From contig JAKZHN010000005.1 of the NCBI GenBank assembly GCA_037179335.1, positions 930,001 to 994,000 on the forward strand: 64,000 nt of DNA, given 5' to 3'. Made by a program: the position numbers and the translations under genes. Below the pieces are notes generated by a model. It was not told where the DNA came from. It saw nothing but the letters and a program-made list of their open reading frames with translations, and did no database searches. Source of the stretch: Cyclaneusma minus (lineage: Eukaryota > Ascomycota > Leotiomycetes > Marthamycetales > Marthamycetaceae). This document shows positions 45,318 to 57,759 of the stretch, one piece after another; within the stretch, counting starts at the first letter, position 1, and each line of letters starts with the position of its first letter.

Positions 45318-46849
45318 CGCAGGTATTTATGTGTGAGACCAGGGGACTGGGTGCCTTAGGTGCCCGTCTGGATGTGATAGGTAGTGTCAACCTTGCGGGT
45401 CGGCCAGCAAAGGGGGCGCTGTGAGTCAACCTGTCGGGCAGGGATGAATTTAGGCACGAAGTGGTAGACTTGACTTGATAGGTCTGCTGGATGTGACAGA
45501 AATACAGCAAACAGGTGAGGTAGGCTTGACTTGACAGGTTCTATTGGTCTCGAGAGGTCTGTTGGATGTGAGAGCAATATATCAGGGCGAACAGGACTGG
45601 ATCTGGCATGGCTATATAGGGGCTCGCCATTTTACACTGCCCACCTCTCCCTTCACAGGCTGAAACGTCCTCTAGGCAGAAGATGACCTCAGATATCTCA
45701 TCACTGTACCGTAGACGACAAGGAAAGACTGGGAAGCCATGGCGAGAGACGAAGTCACGGCGAAGCAAAGCAAAGCCGCACGAGACGAGCCTCGGACAAG
45801 CACAGCACACCATGGCTGGCACAGCCGAAACCGCCAATTTCCACCGTATGACTCGAGATTCGGTCGTCAGTCAGACCGAAATCGACGATTAAGCCAAGAT
45901 GTATAGCGACCTGTATGCTTTCTTTCAGCTTGACTGGCCACAATAGGATTCTCCCCCCTGTCAGCAAGCCGCCGCTGCCTGGAGTCAGCCTCGTTAGTTG
46001 GCATCGCCTTGCGCAATGGAGGGTCGTTCCGAGGCGCAGCCCGTCAACTGGGCAATGCCGCAACTGCGCGACAACTAACATCTCCCACTGCTGCCCAATG
46101 ATGCAAGTTGTTGAGCAGAGCCGCTGGCAGAATATCCGCTGCACGCAGCCTGAATACCCCACTGGCCATTGTATCCTCGCCTTCGTCAGCCGGAGGCCGG
46201 CACCGCTCAGGAGCGTGCCGTCTCTCTCCCTTGTCGCCGGCTCATCCCATTCGGATACCTGCGAGATCATCAAGAAGGCTGGAGAGAGGCACGTGCTAAG
46301 TCAATTCAACACACTTGAGACTTTGATGATGCCGGCAGTCAACTAACTTGCATGAACAGATCTATGGGACTTCTTTTGACGGACCCACATCTGTGCGACA
46401 TAATCAAGTCATCCAAGCAGTCGTGGGTTCGCTGATACCAACAATCCGGTCCACCTTCGTTACACCTAGATCCCAAGTTTCAAAACACGTCCAGGATATG
46501 GCGGCAACGGTAGGATCGTGTACAACTCGGAACGACGGACATAAGAGACACGGAAGAGCGCAGACAAAGGGTCTTGTCAGTGTAAGTCCAATGGTTTCAG
46601 CTTCGTCATCAATTGATTGCTGCCTCATTGGCCCAACTAACATAAGACCCGAAAAACCCCCTCTGAACCTCGTTCGTTCGAGAAAAAACATAGCTCACCA
46701 AGGTTCGCCCGGCTACGACGCAACAAGACCCCATTCCAAACGCCCAGCTAAAGTGACAGTTCGCTTCACAACTTCGCCCCGTTGCAGGGCCGCAAGATCG
46801 GCTCCAGCTTTCACCTGTGGCGCCATACCAACACCCCTTCTTTCCAGTC
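45318..46849. other. Spacer between trio members A and B
   Basis: Directly upstream of gene A are imperfect repeats built from TTGACTTGA(T/C)AGG and CTG(C/T)TGGATGTGA (about 45350-45580, two to three units). The rest contains only overlapping short frames. Confidence 0.5.
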
Positions 46850-47689
46850 TCAGTATCCACGTCGAGTCAATGGGTCCTCATCATAGCGAATTCGCCTGCT
46901 GGACCTGACAAGAGGATCATCCTCTGGGAACATCAAAGTCGATTCATCATATTGATGAGCCTGCGGGCGGTACGGCAAACGCCTCGGCATGAAGTCGTCA
47001 AGATCCATATCACTCCTCTCGTCCCATCCTACAGAAGAAAGCGGTCTCCGGCGAGCCTGCCGACGCGGCCGAATAGCCAAGACTTCAGGCGAAGGAGCTC
47101 TCGTTCGCAGCAGAGCCTCAGCCTGATCCAATTCCAGCTGGTGTCGGAGTTGCTCAAGATCTCTCCGGTGCCCATCTCTCAGCCTCTTCACTTGCACAGC
47201 ATGTTTCTCATCTTCTTTCTTTTTCTCTGCTCGCATGCCTGTGATGATTCGTTCCTTGGCTTCAAGTTCCTTTTGCAGCTTCTCGTTCCGCCTTGCCTGG
47301 TCATCTAGTTCGCTTTGCATGACGAGCTGGTCGCGTTGTGCTCGTGCGAGGCGGTCTTCCAACTTTCCGTTCAGCTTGGACATCCGGGCCAACTCGACAT
47401 TGTCTAGAGCTTCCTGCATGTCCTGCAGAGACCTGTGGCGTTGTCGATGCTGATGCTGATGGCGAGGGCGCGAGCGGATAGGCAGTTCATCGGCGGTGGT
47501 TGTGACGTCTGAGGTGTACTCGCTGTCGGAATAGTCGTCGACATAGCCACCAAAGGATCGGCGATGCTCGCGAGGGGCGCGGTGGTGGACGGAGTGGCTT
47601 CGATATCTGGGAAAGGCGGCTGAGTCCACCTGCGGGTAACGGCGAGAGTAGACAGACGACCTGTAGCCGTAGCCATGGAGCGGCACCAT
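46850..47689 (-). CDS. Coiled-coil protein with Arg/His-rich head, trio member B
   Basis: A single exon of 279 residues. The head (1-90) is rich in Arg, His, Tyr and Ser (RHQHQHRQRHR). The coiled coil runs from about 90 to 195 (QEALDNVELARMSKLNGKLE, RNEKLQKELEAKERIITGMR, KRLRDGHRRDLEQLRHQLEL). The tail is Arg/Asp-rich with RRPLSSVGWDER and DDFMPRRLPYRP. There is no known domain or membrane segment. The layout and strand match members A and C, but sequence identity is low by eye, so paralogy is plausible, not proved. Confidence 0.7.
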   Translation of the reverse strand: MVPLHGYGYRSSVYSRRYPQVDSAAFPRYRSHSVHHRAPREHRRSFGGYVDDYSDSEYTSDVTTTADELPIRSRPRHQHQHRQRHRSLQDMQEALDNVELARMSKLNGKLEDRLARAQRDQLVMQSELDDQARRNEKLQKELEAKERIITGMRAEKKKEDEKHAVQVKRLRDGHRRDLEQLRHQLELDQAEALLRTRAPSPEVLAIRPRRQARRRPLSSVGWDERSDMDLDDFMPRRLPYRPQAHQYDESTLMFPEDDPLVRSSRRIRYDEDPLTRRGY

Positions 47690-49632
47690 CTCTGCCGTGT
47701 GTTCGGTGAACCAAAAGAGACCAGCAATAACGGCCTGGGCTTCGTCAATAGCTTTCGCGAAAGCTCGGCAGGCTAAGGTATCTTGCTTTTGCCGTGTGTA
47801 GCTCTGGTGGCGGAGCTTATACTATATCGTAGGCAAACCGGCTGGTGAGTGAAACCGCGGTGGGAAAACAGCCGTAAGTATAAGTAAAGAACACGAGGCT
47901 TGAGCGATGAAACGGGGCTTGAGTGATGACTCTTTTTCTTCAGCAGTAAAGAGAGCAGAGCAGAGGAGCCGCGAAGCACGATGCAAGACAGCCAATGGGT
48001 GCGTTCGCAGGCCGCAGAAATGGCCAAGTGTGCCCGGCAAAGCTGCAATGCCAACAAACCACTGGCAGTAAGGCTCGTCCCCACCACGCCTCACTTTCCT
48101 CTCAGCCGCTTCCGGTAGCCTATCATGCAGCACACTTCTCAGCGGCCGCGCGGTATAGGTTCTTCCCTCTGCACTCCAGAGTCCAGTGAGGAAAGATGAT
48201 GTGTTGGTTTACCGTTTTTCGAGGTGTGGAGGAGCCGCAATGAGGGGTGAGTCGGTGACACGCGACCGGTCAATTGATAGGTTTGTCCAAGCCTGCAGCT
48301 AGTTTTCTCCAGCAGGCAGCAGCCGCACGGCTGGAGTTTTTTCAAAGATCGTGCAGATGAGGGGTCGAGGTAAAGTCGTGCTGTGGCAGGCTGGCAGCGA
48401 GGAGATGCGGGACGGTTACTTGATCTATGTATGATGTACTACACGACGACTCGCTCTCAGAAAGCATACATGTACAATCCGATTCTCCACGCAGCGACGA
48501 GATGACATGTGAAAGTCCAAAGCACAAAAGCTTGATATTTGATAATTAGGTACCTACATAACCACGGTGCGTGGGAGTGGTGTGTAGCTTTTCAATCTTG
48601 TTGGATAAATCGATGTATCGCTTTTCTGCTCACTGCAACTCTGCTGCGGGCGCAGAATGAAATGCAATATCTTGAACTGGGCCACTGGCACTGCCGCAGC
48701 CTCGTCGTCGTAGCACTCGCCCAGTCGACTGCGCCTGTCTTGTCTCCGCACCACACGGTGGGTCACCTTGCTTTGCTAGACTGCTGGAGCCTTGTGAAGA
48801 ATTAGCAGGCTATGTGGAATCCGCTGTTTTCTTGCATCAATGCTGCAGTTAGTTCTCCAAGTAGGCTTCGTGCATCGACGCCCGATTTGTATGGGCACGA
48901 TCTGCGGACCAGAAGCGGAACTTGGGTGCTGATCTCACATTGAACTTGGGTTCTTTAAGTTCTGGGGTCCCACAAGACTTGCAGAATTCGCAAGACGACG
49001 CAATCCATGTATCGCAATCGAGTGATCGAGGATAGCCTTGCTAATACTGTATTCTTGTTCTTACTCTGAACCCTCTGGTAGGTAGGTATACACGGGCGGG
49101 TATAGTAACGATATCGACAAAAAGAGTTCGCCGGCTCCAACACCAACAACATCAACCAACCTCCCATCCCAGACATGTCTCGTCTATCCGAGGGTCGAGT
49201 CCCATCTATTATATCAACCATGCCAAAAAATGACCAGAAAATCCAATATAACAAGAACGTCAGAACAACAGGTATCCGCTACCCGGCCTGGAAACATCAA
49301 AACGTATGCATAGTCGTACATCGAAGAATTCGTCAAACCCACGACGTTATCAGTGCCACCGCCCCCTCATGATCCTCGAACTCTTCAAAATCCAGCCCAA
49401 TACCATCTACCCCCCCCCCCGGCCCAAAATCGCGTCCCCCAAAACAACCCCAGCGACTGCAAAAATTCTATGGCAAAAGGTATCCGCTGATCCGCTGCCC
49501 AAAACCAAAAAAAAAGAAAAATCCAAAACCCACAATCATACATCATAGGTATCATACATGCCGTTATTCGTCCAGTTCGTCGCATATCACCGTGCCGTCC
49601 TCGCTCCATATCCTCCCCATATTACCTCCAAT
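47690..49632. other. Spacer between trio members B and C
   Basis: No supported gene. An uninterrupted C10 run occurs near 49412-49421 and a short A-rich tract near 49507-49516. Confidence 0.5.
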
Positions 49633-50349
49633 CTAGTGCCCATAGTACCCACGCCCAGCCCGCCTAAGCTTCTCCTCCAACTCTCTAATCCTCTCATTCT
49701 TCTCCTCAATCTTTCTATCCAACCTGTCGATGATTCTATCGCCATCCGCAAGCTTTACGTCCTTCGCCCTTAGCTTTACGTCCGTCGCCCTTAGAACCTG
49801 CTGTTTGGTCTCCAAGGCCGTCTGGTACGCTCGAATCTGCGCATCCTTCTGCTCACACGCCATATGCCACTTTCTCTCCTGCGCCGTCTCGTACCCCAGC
49901 ACACCTCTCCTCAGCATCGCATTTTCTCGGACCAGTTCTTCTTCCCGATCTTTCTTGCTCTGCAGCTTCTCCTGCATATGTCGCAGCTGCTTCTTCTTCT
50001 CCTCGAGGTCTTGTTTGAGCTCCGCGATCTGCTCTTCTGCGTCCGGGTCTGCAGGGATGGGAAAGGCGTGTACCGGGTAGGCATGTCGGGATCGCTGCAG
50101 CTCCTGTTGCAATCGAAGATTGTCGTTCTTGCACCAGCTGAGCTGTTCTCGCAAGGATGTCAGCTCGAGTGCGATGTTGGATAGAGTGGCTTGGGCATCT
50201 TCGAGGGCGTATTGGAGGGCGCGTTTGGACCCTGGCCTGGGAATGTGGTCTGCAGGGTAGTCGTTCTCGTAGACGAATTGCTCACGGCCGTTGGGAAGCT
50301 GCTCGATGTAGGGTTGGCGGGGGTGCGAGTGACGGTGGCGGCGAGCCAT
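49633..50349 (-). CDS. Coiled-coil protein, trio member C
   Basis: The frame is open upstream to 50415, but the ATG at 50349 (MARRHRHSH) is preferred because it resembles the His/Arg-rich heads of members A and B; this gives 238 residues. The head is about 45 residues. The rest is almost entirely coiled coil in three blocks (SKRALQYALEDAQATLSNIA, EEQIAELKQDLEEKKKQLRH, DRIIDRLDRKIEEKNERIRE), ending in a short GRGYYGH tail. No membrane segment or domain is recognised. Confidence 0.7.
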   Translation of the reverse strand: MARRHRHSHPRQPYIEQLPNGREQFVYENDYPADHIPRPGSKRALQYALEDAQATLSNIALELTSLREQLSWCKNDNLRLQQELQRSRHAYPVHAFPIPADPDAEEQIAELKQDLEEKKKQLRHMQEKLQSKKDREEELVRENAMLRRGVLGYETAQERKWHMACEQKDAQIRAYQTALETKQQVLRATDVKLRAKDVKLADGDRIIDRLDRKIEEKNERIRELEEKLRRAGRGYYGH

Positions 50350-53300
50350 GATATCTGTTTGGGTAGGGAGCAGCGACAGGTAGAGGTGTAGAGAAGTTAC
50401 GGGTGGGTTGGTCAAGTCCAGTCGGCTTGTGAGATCCGAACCGGGCGATCTGCAAACGGGATTGTATGGGAACTGGTCGATATGATCAATGGTGGTTTGA
50501 GGCGCTAAGTTGCTTGTCTGTGGTTGATCGGTAAAGGCGTTGAGCGGGAAGGTAAACCAGTCAAGTCCAGTTGGACGTGTCCTGATTTGCGGATGAGGTC
50601 GATCTCAGGACTGATCGAGGTCGCCAATGATTGTTTGGAATGCCAAGTGGTTCTGGGGTTCGATGGGAAGTGGTCACTAGTGGTAGGGCTGGTGGAGTCG
50701 ATGGCGAATAGAGTGGATAGGGGGAGTGGATCGTTTATAAACCACTAGAAGAGTCCGAGAGCCGGTGAAGACGAGATCAGACAACACTAGCTAGGCTTCA
50801 ATAACTGTGTGTATTGGCCACGCGTACAAGGGAATGCAGGAAAAGCGTTTTGGAGTTGTTTTGAGTCGTGCGTAGGAGTGTTCTGAACTTGTCTGCCTAA
50901 CCGTGGGCAGCTAGCGGGGAGGTATGAATGGATGAGGAACAGGTGAAACATATAAGGACAGGTATTTGACAGCCTAAACCTCGCTTCTCGTAGGTATGAT
51001 GTGATGCTATGCAGAAGGGGGCTGTGAAGAGAGCATGGATAGGGGCTGTTGAAACAATTACGGTAAGTGACAATGATATAGAGCCGATAAAAGGAGGTGT
51101 AACAATAGAGTGTTGGAGAGGCTATGCTGAAGATAGTCACAAGAGCTCGTACATGTAGCCTTGGATGCCTACTCTTCACCGACGCAAGAATAGTAAGAAG
51201 ACCCTAACTCCCTATACAAAGCTCTCTCTTGGCGCCCTTGGTTTGTAACCACCACAAACATCACTTGATGCAACAGACTCCCATGTGGATGTTTTCCAAA
51301 CGTCCAGAATGAAACGACTACCAGAAGAATTTCGCGCCGGCCGAAGGCCACGGCCATGGCCTCGTAGGCATGACGCGGCGCTAATCGATGGGGATGAGTA
51401 GGACAAAGAGCAGCAGAGTCGCAGATCCAGCCTTGTTGGTTCTGAACATGCTCGTCGAACATATGACAACTTGATATTCCATGAAGTGGCGGGAACAGTG
51501 AAAGAGTCAAGTCTCCACAGAAGTCGCGGCGCAGAAGAACGCAGAAGCGCAAAAGCCACAGCAGGCAAAGGACAAGGTGCTGAAGGGGGAGCAGCAGGAT
51601 GATTAAAGATGAGACTGTGGCTAGAGCTGCACATGATTGTGAGACAGAAATACTCCTACTTCAGCTAGGCAGGCTGGGGTTGGTCTTGTATCTCTGCTTG
51701 CGATCTTCTAGAAGTTGCTGGGGGCCGGGAGGGAAATGTGGGTTGAGATGGAGTCTGGTACCCGGCTGTGTTCGTCATGTGGCTTGAGGTGTTGCTATGT
51801 TTGCAGCGAGCCTCCCACCCTCAACTCAACCCAGCCCTGTACGATCGGCCAAATCATTCCCCCAGCTTGTCAAGTCCTGCAGCTGTATGTATGTCTCGCA
51901 CCGGCACGCAGAATCTCAGACCAGGTAAACGGTCCGCTGTAAAGACTCCGCTCGACCAATACCCAGCACCGTGTACCTGTGCTTGTGTAGATCGCATGCA
52001 ACAGCCAACAGAAAGAGAAAACAATCCGGACATGCAAATAGCCACTCGCGCTTCACTTGACGCCGTCGTCCCGTCTCCCTCGAGGTTCCCGTCTCCTCGA
52101 CTCTTCAGTCACTAGAAGCTGAAAGCTCATTGCTCAGCAGAACAATAAGGTCGTATTTGAACCACCAAGAGCACTGAGGCTTGAGGCGGGAAGTCGCAAT
52201 ACAGGCGCTGGACCTGGCGTTGGTGTTTCGTTTGCAGAGCAAGTGATCAATATCTCACCCGCCTCAGCCTTGTAGCAATTGGGGGCCAGTCAACCCCTGC
52301 TCATGCACTCATCCATCCCAGTACCAGCTCTTCCCAGTGCTAGGATTTGCCGTCAGAAGCGCCTTCTTTCATCTAGGAGCTGTCTGCCGGGAAATAGTGG
52401 CCACTTCGAGTCTTGCAACTTTGCAAGTGCAACAGCGGCAGGATTATCATGCCACTCCCACATCAGCACTCTTTCCGAACCTTGCTCATAGAGTATAGGG
52501 TAATATAACTCCCAATATCATGAATGACAAAAGAAAAGCACAAGGCAATACTAGACGAGGATCGGTTGATGGAAGTCTCGGCATTAGTGGCAAGGAAGTC
52601 TCAGCCTTGCACTTGGCAGGGAGATCATCGTACATGTAGGGAGAGACATCAAGGAGAGACAGCTGAACAATGAAGGTGGATTCTAGACGCCGTGCATACG
52701 TCTCCGCTGCCACGCACCCACCCAGTTCAAGAGACAAGGACCTTGGTGACGGGCTGGCCCGCTGTGCCGCACCCATTCCAACACCCTCATCCATGCCAGT
52801 ATTAGGCGCCGAGGCTGTGTTGAACGTGCAGCTGAAGTGGTGACAGGGACTCGTCAGTTCTCATGGATGACGGTGCACTGGTTGTGCAAGTATAGTGGGA
52901 TTGTGTAAGCAGGTGTTGATGGCTGTGGCTATGGACATTGAAGAGCCTCATGATGATTGCCAGTTTGGGGGTGGCTTGGAATTGCGTCTTTACACTTCAT
53001 TTTGGGTTTAGCGGATTGGAGTGTCGCTGCTGCGATGCGATGTCGTCGCGGTGAAGCCACAAGGTGGTGTCTGACTGGACTGAAACTCGATGTCGACGCG
53101 AACTGGAAGTGGACGACGAGGCTCGCGTTTGGAGAAGAGTTGAGAGAAATGCGGGAGAGTCGATCTAGCGAAGAGAGGGTGTGATAACAGGGGAACTTGA
53201 GAGCATTTAGAGGGGGTGCATCTATCAGAAAATACGCGCCACACCATTGACTTTGGATGACTCGAGCCGAAGTCGGCCCCAGCTTTGGATAATTCTGGCG

Positions 53301-53382
53301 GGGCATCACGACGAGGGGTTCATTCAAGAACACCGTCAACTTCGAACCTCACTTGACAGGAGACTCGAGACTCTAGATCATC
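50350..53382. other. 3.0-kb intergenic region, no supported gene
   Basis: The longest frames (51169-51634 and 52929-53339, minus) overlap others and lack motifs. No repeats beyond short runs are seen. Some of the interval next to 53383 must be the threonine synthase promoter. Confidence 0.45.
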
Positions 53383-55271
53383 ATGCCGAGCGAAAACCCA
53401 GTTGAACTCGCAGTCCCGGCCACCAAGCCGGCGCAAACGAATGGCACAGAGGAGAAGTCGCAAGATTCGACTCATACACCTTCACAGCTCTATTTGAGTA
53501 CGAGAGGAGAATCCTATGGGGTGAGATAGCTATCCGCTGAATTTGCATCAATTCTAATTCTCAGTAAACTAACGCCTTTATAGCTCTCTTTCGAAGACGT
53601 CGTACTCAAAGGTCTCGCATCCGATGGCGGACTATTCATCCCCGAAGAAATCCCATCGTTACCCAGCGATTGGGAGTCGAGATGGAAGGACCTCTCATTT
53701 TCCGACCTTGCATTCGAAATTCTATCACTCTATATCTCGCGATCCGAAATCCCCGCAGCAGACCTTAAGGACATCATTGATCGAAGTTATTCCACTTTCC
53801 GTGCTCCAGAAACCACACCTCTGGTCACCTTGAACGAGAAGGATCAATTATATCTGCTGGAATTGTTCCACGGTCCGACTTTCGCTTTCAAGGATGTTGC
53901 ATTACAGCTGCTCGGAAACCTATTCGAATATTTCTTGGTCAGGAGAAATGAGGGAAAGACTGGAAAGGACAGGCATCATTTGACTGTGGTCGGAGCAACA
54001 AGTGGTGATACTGGATCCGCTGCCATCTACGGTCTCAGGGGCAAGAAAGATGTCTCAGTCTTCATTCTCCACCCTAAGGGCCGTGTCAGTCCAATCCAGG
54101 AGGCCCAAATGACTACGGTTCTAGATGCGAACGTTCACAACCTTGCCGTCGAGGGAACATTCGACGACTGTCAAGTGAGTCATAACCCTTCTACCCTTTT
54201 TTAACCCTATCACTCAGTCTAACATCATCCCAGGACACCGTCAAAGCCCTCTTCGCCGACCCCAAAAGCAACGAAACCCTCAACCTCGGCGCCGTAAACT
54301 CCATCAACTGGGCACGCATCCTCGCCCAAACAACCTACTACTTCCACGCCTACTTCTCCGTCCTCCGCACCCCCTCTTTCCAGCCCTCCCACGCCGTCCG
54401 CTTCGTCGTCCCCACCGGCAACTTCGGCGACATCCTCGCCGGCTACTTCGCCAAACGCATGGGTCTCCCCGTGGACAAACTCGTCGTCGCCACTAACGAA
54501 AACGACATCCTGCACCGCTTCTGGTCCACGGGTCATTACACCAAGAAGCCGGTACACGGCGCTCAGGCCGAAGGTGGCATTCCTGAAGACGGTTCCAGGG
54601 TCCATGAAGATGGCGTAAAGGAGACTTTGGCACCGGCTATGGATATCCTCGTGTCTAGCAACTTCGAACGCCTGCTCTGGTTCTTAGCGTATGAGTTTGC
54701 AGCTCACGCTGGCATGGACGATGAGTGGAACAAGAAGCAAGCCGGACAAGAAGTCGAGGCCTGGCTCAAAGCACTGAAGCGCGATGGTGGCTTCTCAGTG
54801 CACGCCGATATTCTAGCTGCAGCCCGTCGCGACTTTGAAAGTGAGCGCGTGAGCGATTCGCAGACCGTGGAAACCATCAAGGAGTTTTACAAAGCCGACA
54901 CTCCTGCTGGAAGAGCTGGTAGCGAAGGGAAGAAGGGGACGTCGATCAATGGGGGATACATCCTGGATCCACATTCAGCGATTGGTGTTGCGGCGGCGCT
55001 GAGGTCGATGCAGAGGGCGCCAGCGCCAGAGACGCATACGGTGGCATTGGCGACGGCGCATCCGGCGAAGTTTGCAAATGCGGTTGATTTGGCGCTGAAG
55101 GATGAGGCGGGCTTTGCGTTTGATAAGGTGCTGCCGGAGGAGTTTGTGGGCTTGGAGAAGAAGGAGAGGAGGGTGAGGGATGTGAAGAGGGCGGAGGTGT
55201 GGGAGGGGGTTAGGGAGATTGTTATTCAGGAGGTGGAGGAGGAGTTGAGGGGGAAAAGGTCGGAGACTTAA
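53383..55271 (+). CDS. THR4: Threonine synthase
   Basis: Exons 53383-53520, 53584-54174 and 54234-55271 encode 588 residues. Introns of 63 nt (GTGAGA, ACTAAC, TTATAG) and 59 nt (GTGAGT, TCTAAC, CCCAG) join RGESYG-LSFEDVVLKGL and DDCQ-DTVKALF. The family signatures are clear: YLSTRGESYG, GLASDGGLFIPEEIP, FHGPTFAFKDVALQ with the PLP lysine at about 149, TVVGATSGDTGSAAIYG, FVVPTGNFGDILAGYFAKRMGLP, and SSNFERLLWFL. It converts O-phospho-homoserine to threonine in the cytosol. The N-terminal ~35 residues are a polar extension not found in the yeast enzyme (about 514 residues). Exon 1 is too short and out of frame with the others to appear as a long ORF. Confidence 0.95.
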
Positions 55272-55997
55272 AAGAGGCTAGTGGGGGAACCAAAGGTTGT
55301 CTGATGCGGCGTTGCTGGGTTTTTGAGAGTTTGTAGACGGGGATTAATTGAAAAGTCCTTGGGGTTCATAAGACGCTGTGTGTATGGAATTGGTCATATC
55401 CTAGACCAGGGCATGCTCGTCAGTTGATCTTAGTTGACAGTTACAGCAATTTGGTATATTCATACCCAACACTTGCTCGAAGGTCTCCTTCCAGCTGTAG
55501 ATCGACATCCACGGTTTGGAACATGCATGGAACGAAAGGGGCGGACGAGAATCTTAAGAATGGCAGTTGTCAAAATCGCACCGAGGAACGAACACAAACC
55601 CAGCACGTCCCCTCTACCCCCTTCCTTCCATCTTGAAAGTTGAAACTGCCAAAATCGAAACACGCAACTCGCCAGAGGAAGGTGAGTCTCCCGGTTCATT
55701 GCTTTCATTGCTATCGTCCCCTCGATCGAAAATCATAATCCTGCATTCGCGTTCCAAGTTTCAGCTATGCGGCCTTTTCTTAAGTGCGAGGGCGAGGGCG
55801 AGGGCCACAAACGCAGTTCAATGCTCAAATAGGGGGTTGTTGTAACTTGTTGAGGAGTCCTCACGGTGTTTGAAAACATCCCGGGACGACCGATGATGGG
55901 GAGGCAGGTGAGAGCATGGGACTAGTGGAGACTGTGTCAAGTTTTCGGTGAGAAGGTACCGTTTATGTGCGGTCTGCGGTCTGCGGTCTGAGGATAA

Positions 55998-56229
55998 GGG
56001 CGAGGGCGAGGGCGAGGGCGAGGGCGAGGACAAGTCACAAACATATGCAGTTGAACGAAAGTAAACGAAAGCAGAAATTTTCACAGTGGGGAACGGTTCT
56101 TCGATCAACGATTGATGTGGGGGACTTGGTGGAACCTGTAGCATGAGGGTAGCACAGCAGCGTCGACTGCTTGGGTTGTGGGCTGTGATGGAATGGCGCC
56201 CTCGCCCTCGCCCTCGCCCTCGCCCTCGG
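55998..56229. repeat. (GGGCGA)n and (CCCTCG)n tracts forming a hairpin
   Basis: The tract at 55998-56031 and its complement at 56198-56229 are separated by about 165 bp and could pair as a ~30-bp stem. Confidence 0.8.
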
Positions 56230-56578
56230 CACCAAGCCGCCATGCCTCCCGTTTCAAAAAGCAACACAGAGTATGTGGTGGTCGCAATGAGGCTCTGTGA
56301 CGATCTACCCCGCTGCTTGAAAACTGGTCTTACGAGATTAAAAATTGGATAAATTGGACGAGGCTGTCGAGTATTGATTGATTGCCAACGCATACTCGCA
56401 TATGCAGCCACCGCCCTCGACCGCGCCCTTGGACAGGGGCTGGTATTGGTTGACATTCGTCATTCGGCGGGAACTTGAGCGACAGCTGGGAAAGATTGAT
56501 CGGATCTTTTGGGTGAGAGGCGGTGGGCGTGCGTTGCGAAGGCGGGAGTGTGAAGTGTGGAGTCCAGACTTGACACTG

Positions 56579-56645
56579 AGAGTCTGAGAGTCTGCGAGTC
56601 TGCGAGTCTGCGAGTCTGCGAGTCTGCGAGTCTGCGAGTCTGCGA
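56579..56645. repeat. 8-bp microsatellite GAGTCTGC, ~8 units
   Basis: Near-perfect tandem copies, the first with GAGTCTGA. Confidence 0.9.
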
Positions 56646-56946
56646 CGGCGAGGCTGGTGTTTTGGGGGATGCGGTGAGATGATAGTAGGTACATGCAAAG
56701 ATGTCACATGCAGAGAGAACAATTGTGTAGGGAACCCAAACAGAGTGTTGTATTCGAACTACCAGGTACCTCGCAGGACTAATGAAGCAGTATCATCGCA
56801 ATAAGGGGAACATGATTTGGGGATCTTGATGGTTGGAGATCGCAACAGGTCAAAAGAAATCGAAGAAGCAAGAGCCTGAAAACAGAAACAAATAACTTCA
56901 ACCAGTAGGAGAAAACAACATGTGATGAGTAGCTGCAAGTCGAGCA

Positions 56947-57759
56947 TCAGTTGGGGTAGAAGAAACCATAGCCTGAGCCCGGTCCCGAAGTGAAACCGGA
57001 CAGTCCGGACCCTTCCTGGGACATCACGTCCAAGTCGCCCCAAACCTTCACGTCTGAGAAATTGAAGTCAACTCCCATTCCCTGCTGGGCTGGCATGCTC
57101 GCATCCGGAAATCCAAATCCATTCTGGTAGCCGAAGTCGAGGTTGTTGAGGTCGAAGGCTGGCTGGGGTCCCACTTCGGGCATCTGGGTGTAGTTCGCAG
57201 CCGGCGCTTCATAGGCAGAGCCGACTTGATCTTGGAAGTTCATGTTGAAGTTCTGCAGCCCCTGGGGATAACTCATCTGGTTGAAGGCGACGGCGGGGTC
57301 TTGAAGGTTCATGTTGAAGTTCAGTTGCCCCTGAGCATCACTCGTCTGGTCGAAGCCGACGGTAGGCTGGGGTTGCTGGTGAGCGGCCATAGCCATGTTG
57401 GATTCGCCTTGAGCAAGATCTTCTTGGGCCGCCATGACGGGAATGTTCAAGTTCTTGGGAACCTTGGTGTAACTCAAGTCGGCCTCGACGCCATGTCTCT
57501 TTCTCATGTGCTCTTTCAGCTTGTCGGGTCGGCAGTAGCCTTTGCCCTTGTTGTTGGCACAGCCAGGCATCTGGCAGTGATGGCCAATGGCGAAATGAAC
57601 TTTCCGCATGTGGCGGTTATGGTCTGCCTTGCGTGCGAAGGTGGTGTGACAGAGGGCGCAAGGCAGACCCGCATGTACGTTCCGGAGCTTGTGGTTTTGG
57701 GCCTACCACTTGATTAGTAAAAAAAAAAGACTCACCCCCTGAATGACACCTCGAGTCAT
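56947..57759 (-). CDS. C2H2 zinc-finger protein with Gln/Asn-rich tail
   Basis: Proposed exons on the minus strand are 57736-57759 and 56947-57702, 259 residues. The 33-nt intron has donor GTGAGT, branch ACTAAT and acceptor GGTAG, which is good signal but unusually short. Without it the frame would start at 57609 and lose a finger. The fingers are PCALCHTTFARKADHNRHMRKVH and a second of the C-x4-C type (HHCQMPGC...CRPDKLKEHMRKRH). They are preceded by NHKLRNVHAG, which looks like the end of a further finger whose cysteines are missing. The tail is rich in Gln, Asn, Met and Phe with two related FNMN(L/F)QD units and a Gly-rich end, resembling an activation domain. It is probably a transcription factor with unknown targets. 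Confidence 0.65.

Larger units (their letters stand above)
55272..56946. other. Intergenic region rich in simple repeats
   Basis: It contains GCGAGG-type hexamer tracts at about 55786-55805, 55998-56031 and (complement) 56198-56229, a GCGGTCT run at about 55969-55991 and a GAGTCTGC array at 56579-56645. Frames of up to 212 codons here are produced by these repeats and are not supported as genes. Confidence 0.7.

Noticed and set aside
55818..56456. 212-codon minus frame with RGRGRG and SPSPSP runs
   Set aside because: Its length and composition come from hexamer microsatellites, which lack stops in this frame.
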